A stretch of DNA of 18,075 bases from Candidatus Dadabacteria bacterium UBA2774 (GTDB lineage Bacteria > Desulfobacterota_D > UBA1144 > Nemesobacterales > UBA2774): NCBI GenBank assembly GCA_002352485.1, contig DEIM01000111.1:345-18419 (forward strand), read 5' to 3'. The notes below the pieces were generated by a model. That model did no database searches. It worked only from the letters and a program-made list of their open reading frames with translations, and was not told the DNA's origin. A program made the translations under genes and the position numbers. Below are positions 15,943-18,075 of the stretch, piece by piece. Numbering within the stretch: the first letter of the stretch is position 1; every line of letters starts with the position of its first letter.

Positions 15943-17376
15943 TCAGTAATTTAGATTCACTACCATTAGTTTAAGCTCAGTCATGTCCTCTATTGCATAG
16001 CGGAGTCCTTCCTTACCGACTCCCGAATCCTTGACGCCGCCGTAAGGCATATTTTCAACCCTAAAGCTCGGGTAATCGTTTACCACGACACCTCCCACTT
16101 CCAGCGCCTCATAAGCCTTAAACGCCCTCTTCATATCTTTTGTAAACACTCCGGCCTGAAGTCCGTATCTGCTGTTGTTTACATTCTCCAAAGCCTTGTC
16201 AAAATCACTGTAGCTTTCCACAAGAATTACAGGGCCGAATACCTCACTGCAGAACATGTTAACGGTCTCGTTGACATCCATTAATACCGTGGGCTCGATC
16301 ATTCTACCATCCCTGCCTCCTCCGGTTATAAGCTTGGCTCCCATATCCAAGGCCTCGTCGATCCATTCCATAATTCGGTCAGCCGAATGATCGTCGATAA
16401 CGGGCCCTATGTCAGTGTCTTCCAGCATCGGGTCGCCGAGCTTAAGCGCCTTAGTGGCAGCTATGAATTTATCCATATACTCATCGAATATCTTTTCGTG
16501 AACGTACATCCTCTGTACCGATATACAGCTCTGCCCAGCCTGATAGAACGCTCCCCAGGCATTTCTCTTAGCTGCAAACTCAATGTCGGGCGGGTCTTCG
16601 TCTACAATCACCGCCGCGTTACCACCAAGCTCGAGTGTCACTTTTTTCTTGGTGTACTTTTTCATTAATTCCCAGCCAACTTCGTCGCTACCGGTGAACG
16701 ATACTTTTTTTATCCGCGGATCATCAATAACAGGTTCTATCGATGCTCCCGGGAGCGGCAGAATATTAAGCGCACCGGGAGGCAGTTCCGACTCTGCTAC
16801 TATCTCCCCAAGCATTAGTGCCGATATAGGGGTCTGAGAGGCGGGCTTCAGCAGCATTGTGTTACCGCACGCAATCGCGGGGGCCACTTTATGCGCGACT
16901 AAATTTAAAGGGAAATTAAAGGGGGATATTCCCATAACCACTCCAAGCGGGAACCTTCTTGTTATACCGAACATGCCCTCGTTTCCGGGTACGGTGTCTA
17001 TCGGTAAAAGCTCGCCTTCACCAAATTTGTTGGTTTCCTCTGAAGCTATTGAGAAAGTCGTAACAGCCCGGTCTACTTCTACCCTTGCGGTCTTAAGAGG
17101 TTTTCCTCCTTCCAGTACAAGAGCTTTTGCAAATTCTTCTTTTCTCTCTTCAATTCCCCGGGCTATCTCACCAAGGATCCTTCTTCTAAGGTGTGAGGGG
17201 CTTTTTTTTGTTTCAGTAAATGCTTTCTCTGCGTAATTTACGGACTCAATAGCGGTATCTAAATCGGGAATATTTATTACGCCCACTACTTCGTCGTTAT
17301 AAGGGCTTTTTATCTCCCTCTTGGTTTCGCTTTTAAGCCATTTTCCGTTTATCAAAAACCCGAGTTCTTGAGGCAT
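15943..17376 (-). CDS. NAD(P)-dependent aldehyde dehydrogenase, lactaldehyde-dehydrogenase (CofA)-like
   Basis: A 477-residue soluble aldehyde dehydrogenase that oxidises an aldehyde to an acid. Catalytic features are present: SPFNFPLN (N154), LLKPAS (K177, cofactor), SFTGS, LELGG (E249, general base) and GQSCISVQR (C284, nucleophile). The length is normal. Segments such as KPLKTARVEVDRAVTTF, the FNFPLNLVAHKVAPAIACGN run and the C-terminal NMPYGGVKDSGVGKEGLRYA resemble methanogen lactaldehyde dehydrogenase (CofA, MJ1411), which supplies lactate for F420. Related bacterial enzymes include glyceraldehyde-3-phosphate (GapN) and succinate-semialdehyde types, so the substrate is not fixed. The ATG at 17376 has an AAGGGA site (17379-17384). 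It starts 28 bases after the mqnD stop, in the same transcription unit. Confidence 0.85.
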   Translation of the reverse strand: MPQELGFLINGKWLKSETKREIKSPYNDEVVGVINIPDLDTAIESVNYAEKAFTETKKSPSHLRRRILGEIARGIEERKEEFAKALVLEGGKPLKTARVEVDRAVTTFSIASEETNKFGEGELLPIDTVPGNEGMFGITRRFPLGVVMGISPFNFPLNLVAHKVAPAIACGNTMLLKPASQTPISALMLGEIVAESELPPGALNILPLPGASIEPVIDDPRIKKVSFTGSDEVGWELMKKYTKKKVTLELGGNAAVIVDEDPPDIEFAAKRNAWGAFYQAGQSCISVQRMYVHEKIFDEYMDKFIAATKALKLGDPMLEDTDIGPVIDDHSADRIMEWIDEALDMGAKLITGGGRDGRMIEPTVLMDVNETVNMFCSEVFGPVILVESYSDFDKALENVNNSRYGLQAGVFTKDMKRAFKAYEALEVGGVVVNDYPSFRVENMPYGGVKDSGVGKEGLRYAIEDMTELKLMVVNLNY

Positions 17377-17403
17377 GGTCCCTTCTCTTTATGAAATCAG
17401 ATT

Positions 17404-18075
17404 TTAGGGCTCCAGTATATCAAGCCTTGCTTCTTTTTCGATTAGACCCTTCTCGTGCGCCCTTTTAAATAAATATTCGAGCGCTGCCTTACCTTTATCT
17501 CCGAGGTCAATTGTGAATTCATTCACGTACATAAGAACGAATTTTTCTCCGACCTCTTCTTCCATTCCCCTTCCGTATTCCATTGCGTATTCCAAGGCCT
17601 CATCCTTATGGGCTAGACCGTATTCTATGCTCTCTTTGTGGACTCTCAGTATCTCTCTCTGAAGCTGTTCGTCTATGTCTCGCCTCACGACATTTAACCC
17701 GAGAGGAAGAGGTAAATCCGTGTCTTTTGCCCAGAGCTCACCAAGTTCAAGATACATATGGAGCCCGGCTTCTTCATAAGTAAGCTGGCCTTCGTGTATC
17801 AGGAGCCCTGTTTCTATTTCCCCGTTCTCAACGGCGGGCATTATTTCATCAAACGCCATCTCTACAGGTATAAAGCCGTCTTCAAAAATACTGAGTAGTA
17901 AAAACGCCGAGGTAAGCTTTCCCGGAACCCCGATCTTTTTACCCTCTAGAGTGTCGATAGGCTCTTTTGACACCACAATCGGGCCGTACCCTTCACCCAT
18001 ACTTGCCCCGCACGACATTATTCTGTAATTGTCCTGCACAGAAAGGTATCCGTGCGCCGATATTGCGGTCACCTC
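17404..18075 (-). CDS. mqnD: 1,4-dihydroxy-6-naphthoate synthase, C-terminal part (runs off right edge)
   Basis: MqnD converts cyclic dehypoxanthinyl futalosine to 1,4-dihydroxy-6-naphthoate in the futalosine route to menaquinone. The visible 223 residues are a periplasmic-binding-protein-like fold without an export signal in view. They show SCGASMGEGYGPIVVSKEPI, GKKIGVPGKLTSAFLLLSIF, FDEIMPAVENGEIETGLLIHE (including the histidine expected at the active site), LPLPLGLNVVRRDI and VNEFTIDLGDKG, matching Thermus MqnD collinearly. About 55-60 N-terminal residues lie beyond the window, so a GTG-initiated start near 18072 is not the true one. MqnA, the related chorismate dehydratase, is a less likely alternative. 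It is the upstream gene of the unit that contains the CofA-like dehydrogenase. Confidence 0.88.
   Translation of the reverse strand, partial: EVTAISAHGYLSVQDNYRIMSCGASMGEGYGPIVVSKEPIDTLEGKKIGVPGKLTSAFLLLSIFEDGFIPVEMAFDEIMPAVENGEIETGLLIHEGQLTYEEAGLHMYLELGELWAKDTDLPLPLGLNVVRRDIDEQLQREILRVHKESIEYGLAHKDEALEYAMEYGRGMEEEVGEKFVLMYVNEFTIDLGDKGKAALEYLFKRAHEKGLIEKEARLDILEP

Noticed and set aside
18070..18072. GTG as the mqnD start
   Set aside because: The frame stays open to the window edge and the family has about 55-60 more residues before this point.
1..18075. tRNA, rRNA, CRISPR arrays, insertion sequences, prophage or plasmid genes
   Set aside because: Looked for on both strands; intergenic gaps are short and contain no clover-leaf, spaced identical repeats, transposase or integrase-like sequence.

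Overview
The window reads as chromosomal DNA from a Gram-negative (diderm) bacterium. A TamB-family outer-membrane biogenesis protein, an RlpA lipoprotein with a SPOR domain, complex I genes and a futalosine-type menaquinone gene all point that way. Several proteins look most like those of uncultured or deep lineages near the old Deltaproteobacteria (a Dadabacteria-type genome is my best guess, held loosely). There are no mobile elements, CRISPR arrays, tRNA or rRNA genes, and the coding density is high. The longest gene-free stretch is about 280 bases.

Layout. (1) 1-2247, minus strand: nuoG followed by nuoH (cut by the left edge), the start of a complex I transcription unit. (2) 2248-2527: a divergent intergenic region with several dyads and candidate promoters. 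(3) 2528-6421, plus: a 1297-residue TamB-like protein. (4) 6436-7623, minus: an AlaC-type aminotransferase, convergent with tamB. (5) 7725-12195, plus: two adjacent rlpA paralogues, a DapF homologue with serines in both catalytic-cysteine positions, an amidohydrolase that fits aminodeoxyfutalosine deaminase (MqnX), and a gamma-glutamylcyclotransferase domain fused to an N-formylglutamate-amidohydrolase-like domain. (6) 12177-15065, minus: a YdiJ/GlcD-type FAD plus Fe-S D-2-hydroxyacid dehydrogenase, overlapping the previous gene tail-to-tail. (7) 15258-15911, plus: CofC/FbiD, the guanylyltransferase of coenzyme F420 synthesis. (8) 15943-18075, minus: an aldehyde dehydrogenase resembling archaeal lactaldehyde dehydrogenase CofA, preceded in the same unit by mqnD (cut by the right edge).

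How it fits together. NuoGH feed electrons to a quinone pool that MqnX and MqnD would build by the futalosine route. CofC, the CofA-like dehydrogenase and the D-2-hydroxyacid dehydrogenase share lactate-type chemistry and may connect to F420 synthesis. TamB and the RlpA pair serve the envelope. The most unusual items are the cysteine-less DapF homologue, the cyclotransferase/amidohydrolase fusion, the CofC/CofA-like pairing in a bacterium, and a dyad that covers both -35 boxes of the divergent alaC/rlpA promoters. No unmistakably new multi-gene system is visible.
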